From DATLGB01 sp038258425 (GTDB lineage: Bacteria; Actinomycetota; Thermoleophilia; Solirubrobacterales; Solirubrobacteraceae), in the NCBI GenBank assembly GCA_038258425.1, contig JBBSPV010000003.1, positions 62,001 to 126,000 of the forward strand: a DNA stretch of 64,000 bases, given 5' to 3'. Position 1 is the stretch's first letter, and each line of letters opens with the position of its first letter. The notes below the pieces were generated by a model. The model did no database searches, was not told the origin of the DNA, and saw nothing but the letters and a program-made list of their open reading frames with translations. The translations under genes and the position numbers were made by a program. This document shows, piece after piece, positions 12,452-21,438 of the stretch.

Positions 12452-12483
12452 GGTCCGGCATCGTAGGTAGAGTCCAGCGTCCA

Positions 12484-12687
12484 ATGGGCATCGGCACCTC
12501 ACTCGTCCTGATCGCCGTCGGCGCGATCCTGCGCTACGCGATCAACGACTCCGTCAACAGCATCGACCTCCCCACCGTCGGGCTGATCCTCATGATCGTC
12601 GGCGTGATCGGGCTGGCCATCACCCTCCTGATGGCCTTCGGACGCCGCGACGACGGCGCCACGGTCAACCGCCGCGACCGCTACTGA
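12484..12687 (+). CDS. DUF6458 small membrane protein
   Basis: 67 residues with two predicted transmembrane helices (about 3-20 and 29-50), the second reading VGLILMIVGVIGLAITLLMA, and a charged tail RRDDGATVNRRDRY. This matches the short actinobacterial DUF6458 family, of unknown function. It is divergent from the acyl-CoA dehydrogenase with only 32 bases between the start codons. TAGAGT at 12465-12470 could serve as its -10. The ndh gene follows 23 bases downstream and may share the transcript. Confidence 0.8.
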   Translation: MGIGTSLVLIAVGAILRYAINDSVNSIDLPTVGLILMIVGVIGLAITLLMAFGRRDDGATVNRRDRY

Positions 12688-12710
12688 CGGCGCGGCCCGC
12701 CGGGGCGGCA

Positions 12711-14006
12711 GTGCAACGGGTCGTCGTCATCGGTGGAGGCTTCGGCGGTCTGCGCGCCGTCCAGGGGCTGCGCCACGCCTCCGTCGAGGTGACGCTCGTC
12801 GACCGGCGCAACTTCCACCTCTTCCAGCCCCTGACCTACCAGGTCGCCACGGGCGCCCTCTCCCCGGGAGAGGTCGCCTATCCGCTGCGGGCGCTGTTCA
12901 AGGCCTCGCCGAACGTCCGCGTCCTCCTGGCCGAGGTCGCGGGGTTCGACCTCGGCGCGCGCGAGGTGCGGCTCGCCCACCAGCCCGGCGTGGAGGGGCC
13001 GGCGGTGGTCCCCTACGACACGCTGATCGTCGCCGCCGGCTCGAGCTACGCGTACTTCGGCCACGAGGAGTTCAAGGCCCACGCCGCGGAGGTCAAGTCG
13101 CTCGAGAGCGCCCTGTCGGTGCGCTCGCAGGTCCTGCGGGCGTTCGAGCGGGCCGAGCTCGAGTCCGACCCGGAGCGGCGTGCGGCCGAGCTGACCTTCG
13201 TGATGGTCGGCGGCGGCCCGACCGGCGTCGAGATGGCGGGCCAGATCGGCGAGCTGGCCCGCGACACGCTGCGCCGCGACTTCCGGGCGATCGACTCCCG
13301 CACGGCCCGCATCCTGCTCGTGGAGGCCGGCGACCGGCTGCTCTCGAGCTTCTCACCCTCGCTCTCGGCCAAGGCCGCGCAGGCGCTGGAGGAGCTCGGC
13401 GTCACCCCGACCCTGCACCGGACCGTCGTGGACGTCGGCGAGGACGCGGTCACCCTCGAGGCGCCCGACGGCACCCGCGAGCGCGTGGCGACGCGCACGG
13501 TCGTCTGGGCCGCCGGCGTGCGCGCCTCCGGGCTCGCCCAGGCCCTCGCCGGGGCGGCGGGCACCGAGGCCGACAGGTCGGGCCGCGTGACCGTCGAGCG
13601 GGACCTGACGCTGCCCGGCCACCCGGAGGTCGTCGTGCTCGGCGACATGGTGCGGGTGCGCGACGGCCGGGGCGGCGCGCTCGAGCTGCTCGGCGTGGCG
13701 CCCGTGGCCATCCAGCAGGGCACCTACGCGGCCCGGCTGGTGCGCGACCGCCTCGAGGGCCGCCCGACGCCGGCCTTCCGCTACCGCGACAAGGGCAACG
13801 TCGCGACGATCGGCCGCGGCCGGGCGGTGGCCGAGATCGGCCCGCTGCGGGTCAGCGGCGCACCCGCCTGGCTGCTCTGGCTCGGCGTCCACCTCTTCTA
13901 CCTCATCGGCTTCCAGAACCGGCTGCTCGTGCTGATCCGCTGGTCGCTGAGCTTCGTCACCCACGGCCGCGGCGCCCGCCTGATCACGGACCCGCGGCAG
14001 GCCTGA
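12711..14006 (+). CDS. ndh: Type II NADH dehydrogenase (NDH-2)
   Basis: 431 residues from a GTG start. NDH-2 is a peripheral membrane flavoprotein that moves electrons from NADH to quinone without pumping protons. Two dinucleotide-binding folds are visible: VVIGGGFGG (4-12) for FAD and VMVGGGPTGVEMAG (near 165) for NADH. The quinone-site signature near 345 reads APVAIQQG. A hydrophobic C-terminal stretch (WLLWLGVHLFYLIGF, about 385-400) is the usual membrane-contact region. DUF6458 precedes it; the next gene converges only 12 bases away. Confidence 0.93.
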   Translation: MQRVVVIGGGFGGLRAVQGLRHASVEVTLVDRRNFHLFQPLTYQVATGALSPGEVAYPLRALFKASPNVRVLLAEVAGFDLGAREVRLAHQPGVEGPAVVPYDTLIVAAGSSYAYFGHEEFKAHAAEVKSLESALSVRSQVLRAFERAELESDPERRAAELTFVMVGGGPTGVEMAGQIGELARDTLRRDFRAIDSRTARILLVEAGDRLLSSFSPSLSAKAAQALEELGVTPTLHRTVVDVGEDAVTLEAPDGTRERVATRTVVWAAGVRASGLAQALAGAAGTEADRSGRVTVERDLTLPGHPEVVVLGDMVRVRDGRGGALELLGVAPVAIQQGTYAARLVRDRLEGRPTPAFRYRDKGNVATIGRGRAVAEIGPLRVSGAPAWLLWLGVHLFYLIGFQNRLLVLIRWSLSFVTHGRGARLITDPRQA

Positions 14007-14018
14007 CGCGCCGGAGGG

Positions 14019-14825
14019 CTACAGGCCGCGCGGGTGACGCGCGACGTAGCCGGCGCTCGAGCGGGCCTGGTTCGTCCAGCGCGTGCCGCCCTTGCGGCCC
14101 GAGGCGCCGCTCGTGTCGAAGCGCAGGCCCGCGACGATCATGTAGGCGTGCCCGGCGTTGCCGTAGATCGTCACCCAGCGTCCGGGACCGGCCGCACCGA
14201 AGGACTCCAGGCCCGTGGAGTCGAGGGCGCGCGCGAGCAGGCCCGCCCCGTGCAGGGCGTAGGAGACGCTCCCGGAGCAGTCGTAGCCGCGGTCCGTCCA
14301 GCGGCCGTGACCGCCGCCGTAGACGTAGGGCTTGAAGGCGATCGCGTTGCCCGCGGCGACGATGGCCCTGACCTCCGGTGGGGCGGAGGCGGGGGCGGTC
14401 GCGGTGCCGTCCGCCTCGAGCCGCGCGTGCTCGACGGGGGCGCCGGGGCCCTGGGCCGCGTAGGTCGTGCCGCCGGTGAGGACCTCGTCGCCGGGCTCCT
14501 GCGCCGGCGCGGCCGCCGCGCGGCGGGCCTGTGCCCGCAGCGCGCGCGCGGCGGGCCGCGAGACGCGGCCGTCGACGCGGCGCTGCGCCTCCGCTTCCCA
14601 GCCGCGCACGAGGCGGGCCGTCCCGCGCCCGAAGCTGCCGTCGACCGGGGTGACGAAGCCGAGCCGGGTCAGGTAGCCCTGCAGCGTCCGGACGTCCTTG
14701 CCGCGCGAGCCCGTCTTGAGCACCCGGGACCCGAAGGCCCCGCGGCGGGCGTCGGCGGTAGCGGGGAGGAGCAGGGCCGCCAGCAGGCAGGCGACGAGCG
14801 CGATCGGGCGACCTCGGGACGGCAA
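14019..14825 (-). CDS. Secreted NlpC/P60-type peptidoglycan hydrolase with peptidoglycan-binding domain
   Basis: 268 residues from a TTG start. A signal peptide (about 1-26, ending TADA) is followed by a PG_binding_1 domain (about 36-95, KDVRTLQGYLTRLGF), a linker and a C-terminal cysteine-peptidase-like domain with YDCSGSVSYAL (Cys near 182) and NAGHAYMIV (His). Such proteins cut peptide stems of peptidoglycan outside the membrane. A c-di-AMP riboswitch fills its leader, as for many actinobacterial wall hydrolases, so expression probably falls when c-di-AMP is high. The TTG is 8 bases after an AGAAGGGG site. It converges with ndh. Confidence 0.87.
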   Translation of the reverse strand: MPSRGRPIALVACLLAALLLPATADARRGAFGSRVLKTGSRGKDVRTLQGYLTRLGFVTPVDGSFGRGTARLVRGWEAEAQRRVDGRVSRPAARALRAQARRAAAAPAQEPGDEVLTGGTTYAAQGPGAPVEHARLEADGTATAPASAPPEVRAIVAAGNAIAFKPYVYGGGHGRWTDRGYDCSGSVSYALHGAGLLARALDSTGLESFGAAGPGRWVTIYGNAGHAYMIVAGLRFDTSGASGRKGGTRWTNQARSSAGYVARHPRGL

Positions 14826-14844
14826 CGGAGCAACCCCTTCTCTT

Positions 14845-15015
14845 CGGCGCCTACGGGGTTAGCTGACGGGCTCGCGCGAAAGAAGGCCGCGCTACGCCGG
14901 CACCGGGCCGGCGATTCGCCCCAGGGCCCGGCGCTGGACACGCAGGACCCGACTGGTTCCCCCGCCCCCCGGCGGTGGACCACCTCCGGGGACTCGGCTG
15001 GTTGAGCAGTGGACG
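14845..15015 (-). promoter_or_regulatory. c-di-AMP riboswitch (ydaO/yuaA class) in the hydrolase leader
   Basis: On the minus strand the 5' half has CCGAGTCCCCGG then GGGGGAACC. The middle has GGGGCGAATCGCC, matching the conserved GGGGUGAAUC block. The 3' end (14849-14870) reads CGTCAGCTAACCCCGTAGGC, the diagnostic UAGCUAACC-type terminus of this class. GAGAAGGGG, the hydrolase ribosome site, follows directly. Position, order of blocks and the downstream gene type all agree with the known actinobacterial ydaO group. Exact boundaries are approximate. Confidence 0.85.
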
Positions 15016-15114
15016 GCCGATACGTACCCGGTTCGCCACCGGTCACACCGACCCTCTGAGCGCCTACGCGCCAGGATGGTCAGCCGGCCGGCAGCGCCTA
15101 CCGTGCCGGGCACC

Positions 15115-15465
15115 ATGAGTACGTTCCACGACGACGCCATCGAGGTCGGCCCGGAGCGCGCCGCCGAGCTCATCGAGGCCGGCGAGGTCCAGCTCGTCGA
15201 CGTCCGCGAGCCCTACGAGGTGGAGGCCGGGCGTCTGTCCGGCGCCCGCACCATCGAGCTCGAGCACCTCGCCTCGCAGGCGGAGACGCTCGACCGCGAC
15301 ACACCGGTGCTCTTCTACTGCCGCCTGGGCAGCCGGTCCGGCATGGCCGCCAACGCCTTCCGCCGCGCCGGCTACGAGGCCTACTCGCTCACGGGCGGCA
15401 TCTCCGCGTGGCACGAGCGGGACCTGCCGCTCGAGCCGGCCGACGGCACCGTCGCCGACCACTGA
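15115..15465 (+). CDS. Rhodanese-domain protein
   Basis: 116 residues, a single rhodanese domain. The active-site loop FYCRLGSRSG places the catalytic cysteine near residue 68; QLVDVREPYEVEAG and GGISAWH are the other family marks. Such proteins bind a persulfide and move sulfane sulfur in the cytoplasm; the donor and acceptor are unknown. The ATG at 15115 is preferred over one at 15076 because it gives the standard domain start. It is divergent from the riboswitch-controlled hydrolase. Confidence 0.88.
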   Translation: MSTFHDDAIEVGPERAAELIEAGEVQLVDVREPYEVEAGRLSGARTIELEHLASQAETLDRDTPVLFYCRLGSRSGMAANAFRRAGYEAYSLTGGISAWHERDLPLEPADGTVADH

Positions 15466-15504
15466 GCGGGCGCGAGTCGGGCCGCGGGCGAGCCGGCCGG
15501 CGAG

Positions 15505-15551
15505 CGCCAGGCGGATTCCGGTCGCCCTGGCAGCCAGAACCCGACTGACGC
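15505..15551. repeat. Dispersed inverted-repeat element, degenerate copy
   Basis: Lies in the 107-base gap between the convergent rhodanese and YihY genes. It keeps GGTCGCCCTGG in the centre and a perfect CGACTGACGC arm at 15542-15551; the left arm (CGCCAGGCGG) has drifted. Same family as 1320-1441 and 52350-52470. At this position it could also act as a bidirectional terminator hairpin. Confidence 0.6.
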
Positions 15552-15572
15552 CCGGCCGCCGAGCCCCGGGCC

Positions 15573-16775
15573 TCAGCGGCCGCGCAGACGACCGAGCAGG
15601 CCACCCGAGCGGTGGCGGCTGGTCGTCGGCCCGCCGGCCCGCACGGAGCGCGTCGCGGCCGGCTCACCCGCCGCGGCCGGCTCGCCCTCCGGCCTCGCCT
15701 CGCCCTCCGGCTCCGTCTCCGTCTCCGTCTCCGTCTCCGTCTGTGCTCCGCCCTCCGCCTGCTCGACGTGCTCGCGGGCGAGATCGGCGCCGTCCTTGCT
15801 CTGCCCGGGCTCGTCGCGCATGGGCAGGAACGGCTCCGCGTCGGCCGGGCGCATGCCGCCCTCGATGCGGCGCTGGCGCTCGATCTCGGCGTCGAACTCC
15901 GCGCCGAAGAGCAGCGCGAGGTTGGAGATCCACAGCCAGGTGAGGAAGAGCGGGACGAAGGCGAGCGTCCCGTAGGTCTTGTTGTAGGAGCCGAAGTTCG
16001 CGACGTAGAGTTCGAACAGCGTGGAGGCGAGCACGAGGGCGAGGAGCCCGACGGCCCCGCCGGGCGAGATCCACCGGAAGGTCGGCTGCCGGACGTTCGG
16101 CGCGACCCAGTAGAGCAACGCGATGAGCGCCATGACGGCCACCGCGAGCACCGGCCACTTCGCCAAGCTCCACACCGCCACCGCCGAGTCGCCGAGGCCG
16201 ATGACGTCGCCGACCGACCTGGCGAGGCTGCCGCTGGCCACGAAGACCACAGCGCCGAACGCCGCGACGAGCAGGAAGAAGATCGTGAGCCCGAGCTGGA
16301 TCGGCCGCAGCTTCCAGAACGGCCGGCCCTCCTGCACCTCGTAGATCGTGTTGGCCGCCTTGAAGAAGGCTCCGATGTAGCCCGAGGCCGACCAGATGGA
16401 GATCAACAGGCCGATCCCGAGCAGGGCGCCGGCGCCGCCGGAGCTCTTCACGACGCCCTCGATCGTCCCCTGCAACGTGTCGACGGCGCTCTTGGGCCCG
16501 ATCTGGCCGACGATCTCGAGCACGGCGTCGGAGGTCTGCGGGTACTGGCCGACGACGCCGAGCAGGGCCACCATCACGAGCAGCGCCGGGAAGACCGACA
16601 GCACCGCGTAGTAGGTCAGGGCCGCGGCCCAGACCATCATGTCGTCGGACCGGAACTCCGCGAAGGCCCGCCTGGCGGTGTTCAACCAGCCGACGGGCGG
16701 GATGTCGGTCGGCGAGCCGGGGGCCGCCTGGTCGCTGTGCCGGCGGTCGGCGGCCGGGGCGGGCGTGTCCGTCAT
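15573..16775 (-). CDS. YihY/BrkB-family inner membrane protein
   Basis: 400 residues. About six transmembrane helices between residues 45 and 300, with family marks AALTYYAVLSVFPALLV, WSASGYIGAFFKAAN and FVPLFLTWLWISNLALLFGAEFD (quoted only in part). The family was once called ribonuclease BN, which is wrong; its role is unknown, possibly envelope-related. The cytoplasmic tail (about 310-400) is low complexity, with a TE dipeptide run from a repeated six-base unit at about 15712-15741. The tail is likely disordered and length-variable. It lies alone, 40 bases downstream of the oxidoreductase start region. Confidence 0.88.
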   Translation of the reverse strand: MTDTPAPAADRRHSDQAAPGSPTDIPPVGWLNTARRAFAEFRSDDMMVWAAALTYYAVLSVFPALLVMVALLGVVGQYPQTSDAVLEIVGQIGPKSAVDTLQGTIEGVVKSSGGAGALLGIGLLISIWSASGYIGAFFKAANTIYEVQEGRPFWKLRPIQLGLTIFFLLVAAFGAVVFVASGSLARSVGDVIGLGDSAVAVWSLAKWPVLAVAVMALIALLYWVAPNVRQPTFRWISPGGAVGLLALVLASTLFELYVANFGSYNKTYGTLAFVPLFLTWLWISNLALLFGAEFDAEIERQRRIEGGMRPADAEPFLPMRDEPGQSKDGADLAREHVEQAEGGAQTETETETETEPEGEARPEGEPAAAGEPAATRSVRAGGPTTSRHRSGGLLGRLRGR

Positions 16776-16815
16776 GTGCGGCCGGGGGTACCCGCAGCCG
16801 CGCGGCGCGATGCCC

Positions 16816-18246
16816 TCAGCGCCCGGCCACCGCGTCGGCCACCGCGGCCAGCGGCGAGGGGCGGCCCGTGCGCTCCTCGGCGTCGTCGGCGCGCCGGTAG
16901 AGCCCGTAGACGCCGCGGATGGCGAGGAAGCGCAGCGGCTCCGGCTCCCACGCCGGCGACGGGTGTCCGACCCACGGCAGCCGGGTCAGCGGCGTCGCCT
17001 CGCCGAGCAGCAGGTCGCGCAGGGTCCGGCCCGCGAGGTTCGTCGTGGAGACGCCGTCGCCGACGTAACCGCCGGCCCAGGCGAGGCCGGTCGCCGGATC
17101 GGCGCCGACGGACGGGCACCAGTCGCGCGAGACGCCGAGGGTCCCGGCCCAGGCGTGGGCGACGCCGGCCCCGCCGAGGTCGCCGAAGAGCCGGTGCAGG
17201 CGATCGCGCAGGGCCGTCGCGGTCGCGTCGGGGATCTCCCCCGCGCGATCCGTCCTGGAGGCGAAGCGGTACGGGACGCCGCGGCCACCGATGGCGATCC
17301 GGCCGTCCGCGGTGCGCTGGAGGTAGCAGTAGGCGTGCGAGACCTCGCGCAGCGTCTCCATCCCCTCCCAGCCGATCGCCGCCCAGAGCGCCTCCCCCAG
17401 CGGCTCGGTGACGATCATGGAGGAGTTCAGCGGCACGAGCGTGCGCTTGCGGCCGGCCAGCCCGGCGGTGTAGCCCTCCAGGGCGGAGACGACCCAGCGC
17501 GCCCTGACCTCGCCGACCTCGGTGTCGGCCACGCCGGGGCGCACCTCGTGGACCGCGGTGCCCTCGTAGAGCTCGACGCCGGCGGCCTCGACGGCGTCCG
17601 CGAGCCCGAGCACGAGCTTGACCGGATCCAGCCGCGCGCAGTGCGGCGTGAACGCCCCGCCGCGAGCCCCGCGCACGCGGAGGCGGCCGTCGAGCTCGGA
17701 CGGGCTCAGCTCGCGCCAGTCCTCCTCGCCGAACCCCCACGATCGCTGCCACGCGACCCGCTCGCGCAGCCGGTGCAGGGCGGGCGCGGTCGTGGCCACG
17801 TCGACGGAGCCCCCGACGACCAGGTCGCAGTCGACGCCGTGCGCGGACGCCCAGCCGGCGACCTCGCCGACCGTGGCGAACATCGCCCGCTGGGCCGCGA
17901 CGACGGCGTCGCGGCCGTGCGTGGCCGCCCACGCCTCGCGCGACCCGGCGAGCAGGCCGGAGAGCCAGCCGCCGTTGCGCCCGGAGGCGCCGAAGCCCGC
18001 GTGCTCGCGCTCGAGCACGACGATCCGCCAGTCCGGGCGCGCCTGCTTGAGGTACCACGCCGTCCACAGGCCCGTGTAGCCCGCGCCGACGATGGCCACG
18101 TCGGCGTCCAGCGGCCCGGGCAGCGACGGCCTCCGGGCCGGGGGTCCGCCGCGGCGGGCCCACCAGAAGGACGGACCGCCGGTCGCGATGCCGTTCAGGC
18201 TCGACCCGCCGCCGTGCACGAGCTCAGCGCTCGGCGAGCGGCTCAC
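16816..18246 (-). CDS. FAD-dependent amino-acid/amine oxidoreductase (DAO superfamily)
   Basis: 476 residues from the ATG at 18246; a GTG at 18219 would avoid overlap with the upstream gene and is a fair alternative. The FAD-binding motif VAIVGAGYTGLWTAWYL (near 50-66), HAGFGASGRNGGWLSG, and C-terminal WAGGYVGDGVSTTNLAG place it in the D-amino-acid oxidase superfamily close to gamma-glutamylputrescine oxidase-like enzymes. Two N-terminal tryptophans (SFWWARR) also fit that group. The substrate is unknown. It is the last gene of a minus-strand run from korA. Confidence 0.88.
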   Translation of the reverse strand: MSRSPSAELVHGGGSSLNGIATGGPSFWWARRGGPPARRPSLPGPLDADVAIVGAGYTGLWTAWYLKQARPDWRIVVLEREHAGFGASGRNGGWLSGLLAGSREAWAATHGRDAVVAAQRAMFATVGEVAGWASAHGVDCDLVVGGSVDVATTAPALHRLRERVAWQRSWGFGEEDWRELSPSELDGRLRVRGARGGAFTPHCARLDPVKLVLGLADAVEAAGVELYEGTAVHEVRPGVADTEVGEVRARWVVSALEGYTAGLAGRKRTLVPLNSSMIVTEPLGEALWAAIGWEGMETLREVSHAYCYLQRTADGRIAIGGRGVPYRFASRTDRAGEIPDATATALRDRLHRLFGDLGGAGVAHAWAGTLGVSRDWCPSVGADPATGLAWAGGYVGDGVSTTNLAGRTLRDLLLGEATPLTRLPWVGHPSPAWEPEPLRFLAIRGVYGLYRRADDAEERTGRPSPLAAVADAVAGR

Positions 18247-19759
18247 GCATCGCCTGGGTCTCCGGCGCGCGCTTGTACGGGTGCTCGTCCTCCACGTGCT
18301 CCTCGTGGTAGACGGACTCCGCGTTGACGGCCCACAGGTCGTGGTGGGTGCCGTCCAGGACGTTCTCGACGGCCCGCATGGCCGTGAGCATCGAGTGGTC
18401 GGAGTTGTTGTAGCGGTGCAGCCCGTTGCGGCCGACCTGCTGGAGGTTGTCGAAGGTCGACAGCCACCCCTTGATCGACTCGACCCGCGCCCCGTAGTCC
18501 GCGTCGTACATCGGGTACGCGAGCGGCACGCGGGTCACGAACCCGCGCTCGATCCGGTCGCGATCGGCCAGCCCGAGGCGGTGGATCTCGTCCTTGGCCA
18601 GCTCGACGAGCACGTCGTCGTCGGCGTCCCAGAGGTCGTCGCCCTGGAAGCAGAAGTACTCCAGCCCGACGGACGCCTTCGTCGGATCGGGCACCATCCA
18701 CGGGCTCCAGGAGCGGAAGTTCTGGATCCGGCCGACGCGCACGTCCGGCTCGTGGATGTAGATCCAGTTGTCCGGGAAGAGGTCCTCGCCGTCGATGATC
18801 AGCGCGACCGTGAGGAAGTCGCGATAGCGGAGGCCGCGCGCGGCGTCCTGGACCGGCATGGGGGGCGCGGGCTCGGCGATCCCGGCCGTCAGCCGCAGCG
18901 GGAGGGATGAGATGACCTGCGAGCAGGCGACACGCTCCCCGGCCGCCCACACTGCCTCCACGTGGCCGTCGACCGAGTCGATCTGCGTCACCGCGGTGTT
19001 CATCCGGATCTCGCCGCCGGCGGCGATGATCTCGTCCGCCATGGTCTCCCACATCTGGCCCGGCCCGAAGCGCGGGTAGTGGAACTCCGAGATGAGGGAC
19101 TTGATCTCCCCGCGGTTGCCGAAGAAGGCGGCCTTGGCGGCGGAGAAGAAGGACAGGCCCTTGATGCGCTGCGCCGCCCATTCGGCGCGCAGCTCGGTGC
19201 ACGGCACACCCCACACCTTCTCCGTGTACGACTTGAAGAACAGCTCGTAGAGACGCTTGCCGAAGCGGTTGGAGACCCAGGACTCGAGGTCGTCCTCGTT
19301 GCCCTTGGGCCGGATCGCGGCCGCGAGGTAGGAGAGCAGCGCGCGGGTGAGCTCGACGGGGCCGAGCTTGCGGATGACGTCCATGCCCTCCAGCGGGTAC
19401 TGGAGGTACTTCTGGTGCCAGTAGATGCGCGAGAGACGCGGGCGCAGGAGGAACTCCTCCCGCATCACCTCGTGCCAGAGGTCGTTGACCTCCTTGGACT
19501 TCGTGAAGAAGCGATGGCCGCCGAGATCGAACCGGAAGCCGTCGCGGACCTCGGTCTTGGCGATGCCGCCGACCTGGTCCTCGGCCTCGAACACGATGAC
19601 GGGCTGGCCGCGCCGGGCCAGCAGGTAGCCGGCCGTCAGACCGGCCGGTCCGCCGCCGAGCACGGCGACCGGCAGCTTGGGTCCGCCCCCGTCCGCCTCG
19701 GCGTAGGACCCGGCGGGGACGAGGTCGAACTCGGAGGTGTCGGGCTGGTACGTGCTCAT
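18224..19759 (-). CDS. NAD(P)/FAD-dependent oxidoreductase, UDP-galactopyranose mutase/protoporphyrinogen-oxidase-like
   Basis: 511 residues. The Rossmann motif AVLGGGPAGLTAGYLL (about 31-46) is followed by VFEAEDQVGGIAKT and FDLGGHRFFTKS. HRYNNSDHSMLTAM near 470 is characteristic of a bacterial family of amine-oxidase-like flavoproteins related to UDP-galactopyranose mutase and often linked to surface glycan or lipid synthesis. True substrate unknown. Two membrane glycosyltransferases lie directly upstream in the same direction, which supports a role in making an envelope saccharide. Confidence 0.85.
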   Translation of the reverse strand: MSTYQPDTSEFDLVPAGSYAEADGGGPKLPVAVLGGGPAGLTAGYLLARRGQPVIVFEAEDQVGGIAKTEVRDGFRFDLGGHRFFTKSKEVNDLWHEVMREEFLLRPRLSRIYWHQKYLQYPLEGMDVIRKLGPVELTRALLSYLAAAIRPKGNEDDLESWVSNRFGKRLYELFFKSYTEKVWGVPCTELRAEWAAQRIKGLSFFSAAKAAFFGNRGEIKSLISEFHYPRFGPGQMWETMADEIIAAGGEIRMNTAVTQIDSVDGHVEAVWAAGERVACSQVISSLPLRLTAGIAEPAPPMPVQDAARGLRYRDFLTVALIIDGEDLFPDNWIYIHEPDVRVGRIQNFRSWSPWMVPDPTKASVGLEYFCFQGDDLWDADDDVLVELAKDEIHRLGLADRDRIERGFVTRVPLAYPMYDADYGARVESIKGWLSTFDNLQQVGRNGLHRYNNSDHSMLTAMRAVENVLDGTHHDLWAVNAESVYHEEHVEDEHPYKRAPETQAMREPLAER

Positions 19760-19817
19760 GGCGACGGGCTCGCCGCCGGTGCCCGCGTGGCATCGACGGT
19801 GAGCTGCAGGAAGCGCA

Positions 19818-21407
19818 TCAGGGTATCGGCTTGCGCACCCACAGCTCCACGCGTATGGAGTTGGGCTGCCGGACGTACCCCGCTGCCGGTTGGACGTCGA
19901 GTACCCGGAAGCGGCGGTCGTTGCGCATCCAGGCCTCCCAGGCGGTGGAACGCTGGCGCACCAACGTGGTCCAGGGCGCGCGCCAGCGCGACAGGTTCGA
20001 GACGTCGGGCGTGACGAGGGCGACCCGCTCGCCCGGGCGCGCGCGGTCCAGCAGGGGCGCGAGGTCGCGCTGCGGGCTCGTGGCCTCGATGCGCGACGCA
20101 CCGTCACGCCAGTCGGTGACCCCGAGGTCCGCCACGGGACCCCACAGGGTCGCCCAGCGCAGCCCGCCGACGCCGCGCCAGTAGTGGTGCAGGACCGGCA
20201 CCTGTTCCGGCTGCGTGCTGATCACCAGGTCGCCCGGGGCGAGCGCCGGCTCGACATCGGAGGCCACGCCGCGGACGTTGCTCTTGACCTCCGGGGCGGG
20301 CGTCATGCCCCACCAGGCGGCGACCACGAGGACGACGACGGCGACGCCCGGCGCCCGCGCCCGTGCGAGTCCGACGGTCGCGAACAGCAGCAGCGGCGCG
20401 ACGACCACCGCGAGGTAGCGGTAGGCCCAGGTCGGCGAGCTCTGCGAGACGAGCCACGGCACGACGAGCGTCACGACCGCGGTGACGGCCATCGCGGCGG
20501 CCGCGCGCGCCTCGGGCGACCAGCGACGCGGATGCGCGCGCCACAGGCCTACGAGCCCGAGCCCCGTGCCGAGCACGAGCAGGTACTGGCCGACGGTGCC
20601 GAGCAGGCGCAGCGGCGAGCGCCACAGGTCCTCGAAGCTCGGCGGGTTCGCCCACGGCGCGCCGGTGTGGACGGCCTGGAACGCGAGCGTCGGCAGCCAC
20701 GGCGCGTAGAGCACGAGCGCAACGCCGGCCGCCACGAGCCCCTCGCGCACGAGCCCCCGCCGGGACGCGCCGGGCGCAGCGAGCGCGAGGAGGCCGGCCC
20801 ACGCGGTGGCCAGGCCGAGCCCGAGGAACAGCCCCCAGTTGTGGGCGTACAGGACGCCGGCCATGGCGACGCCGGACGCGACGCTCCAGCGCCGTCCGCG
20901 CTCGAAGGCGAAGGCGCCGAGGAAGCTCGCGCACGTGACGAGGGAGAGCAGCGTGACCAGCGCGTACATCCGCGTCTCCTGCGCGTACTCGGTCAGGAAC
21001 GGGCAGCCCGCGACGAGCACGGCCGCGATCCACGCCCCCCGGACGCCGAGCAGGCGGCGCACGAGCAGCCAGGTGACGGGCACCGCGAGGCACGCGAGAA
21101 GCACGGAGAGCAGGTGGGTGCTCTCCTCCGTCCGGCTGTCCGTGAGCCGCAGCCAGACGTGCAGCAGCAGGTAGTACAGCGGCGGCGAGCCGTCCTGGCG
21201 CAGGACGCCGGGAATGCTGGTCAGCGGGCGGTCGGCGATGCCGACGGAGAGCCCCTCGTCGATCCAGTAGCCCGCGCCGATCTGGCCCGTGCGCAGCACG
21301 AGCGCCGAGGCGGCGGTCAGGGCGAGCAGCAGTGCCCCCGCCGTCAGGGGCGCGCGGGCGAGCGCCCACGCGCGCGGCCGCCTCCGGGTGGTCGCCGCGA
21401 CCGCCAT
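19818..21407 (-). CDS. Polytopic membrane glycosyltransferase (GT-C, PMT/ArnT-like)
   Basis: 529 residues with about ten transmembrane helices. The first external loop holds GYWIDEGLSVG, the acidic pair expected of GT-C enzymes that use polyprenyl-phosphate sugars, followed by DGSPPLYYLLLH and CPFLTEYAQETRMYAL, a typical order for this superfamily. The C-terminal roughly 170 residues form a soluble extracytoplasmic domain. It probably glycosylates an envelope polymer or lipid at the outer face of the membrane. TACCAT sits 8 nt before the ATG, suggesting its own leaderless promoter although it lies only 31 bases after the upstream gene. Confidence 0.85.
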   Translation of the reverse strand: MAVAATTRRRPRAWALARAPLTAGALLLALTAASALVLRTGQIGAGYWIDEGLSVGIADRPLTSIPGVLRQDGSPPLYYLLLHVWLRLTDSRTEESTHLLSVLLACLAVPVTWLLVRRLLGVRGAWIAAVLVAGCPFLTEYAQETRMYALVTLLSLVTCASFLGAFAFERGRRWSVASGVAMAGVLYAHNWGLFLGLGLATAWAGLLALAAPGASRRGLVREGLVAAGVALVLYAPWLPTLAFQAVHTGAPWANPPSFEDLWRSPLRLLGTVGQYLLVLGTGLGLVGLWRAHPRRWSPEARAAAAMAVTAVVTLVVPWLVSQSSPTWAYRYLAVVVAPLLLFATVGLARARAPGVAVVVLVVAAWWGMTPAPEVKSNVRGVASDVEPALAPGDLVISTQPEQVPVLHHYWRGVGGLRWATLWGPVADLGVTDWRDGASRIEATSPQRDLAPLLDRARPGERVALVTPDVSNLSRWRAPWTTLVRQRSTAWEAWMRNDRRFRVLDVQPAAGYVRQPNSIRVELWVRKPIP

Positions 21408-21438
21408 GGCGCAGGATGGTAGGCGGGCGCGCGGTGGC

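Noticed and set aside
15712..15741. Hexanucleotide run encoding TE repeats in YihY as a phase-variation tract.
   Set aside because: A six-base unit changes only tail length and cannot switch the frame.
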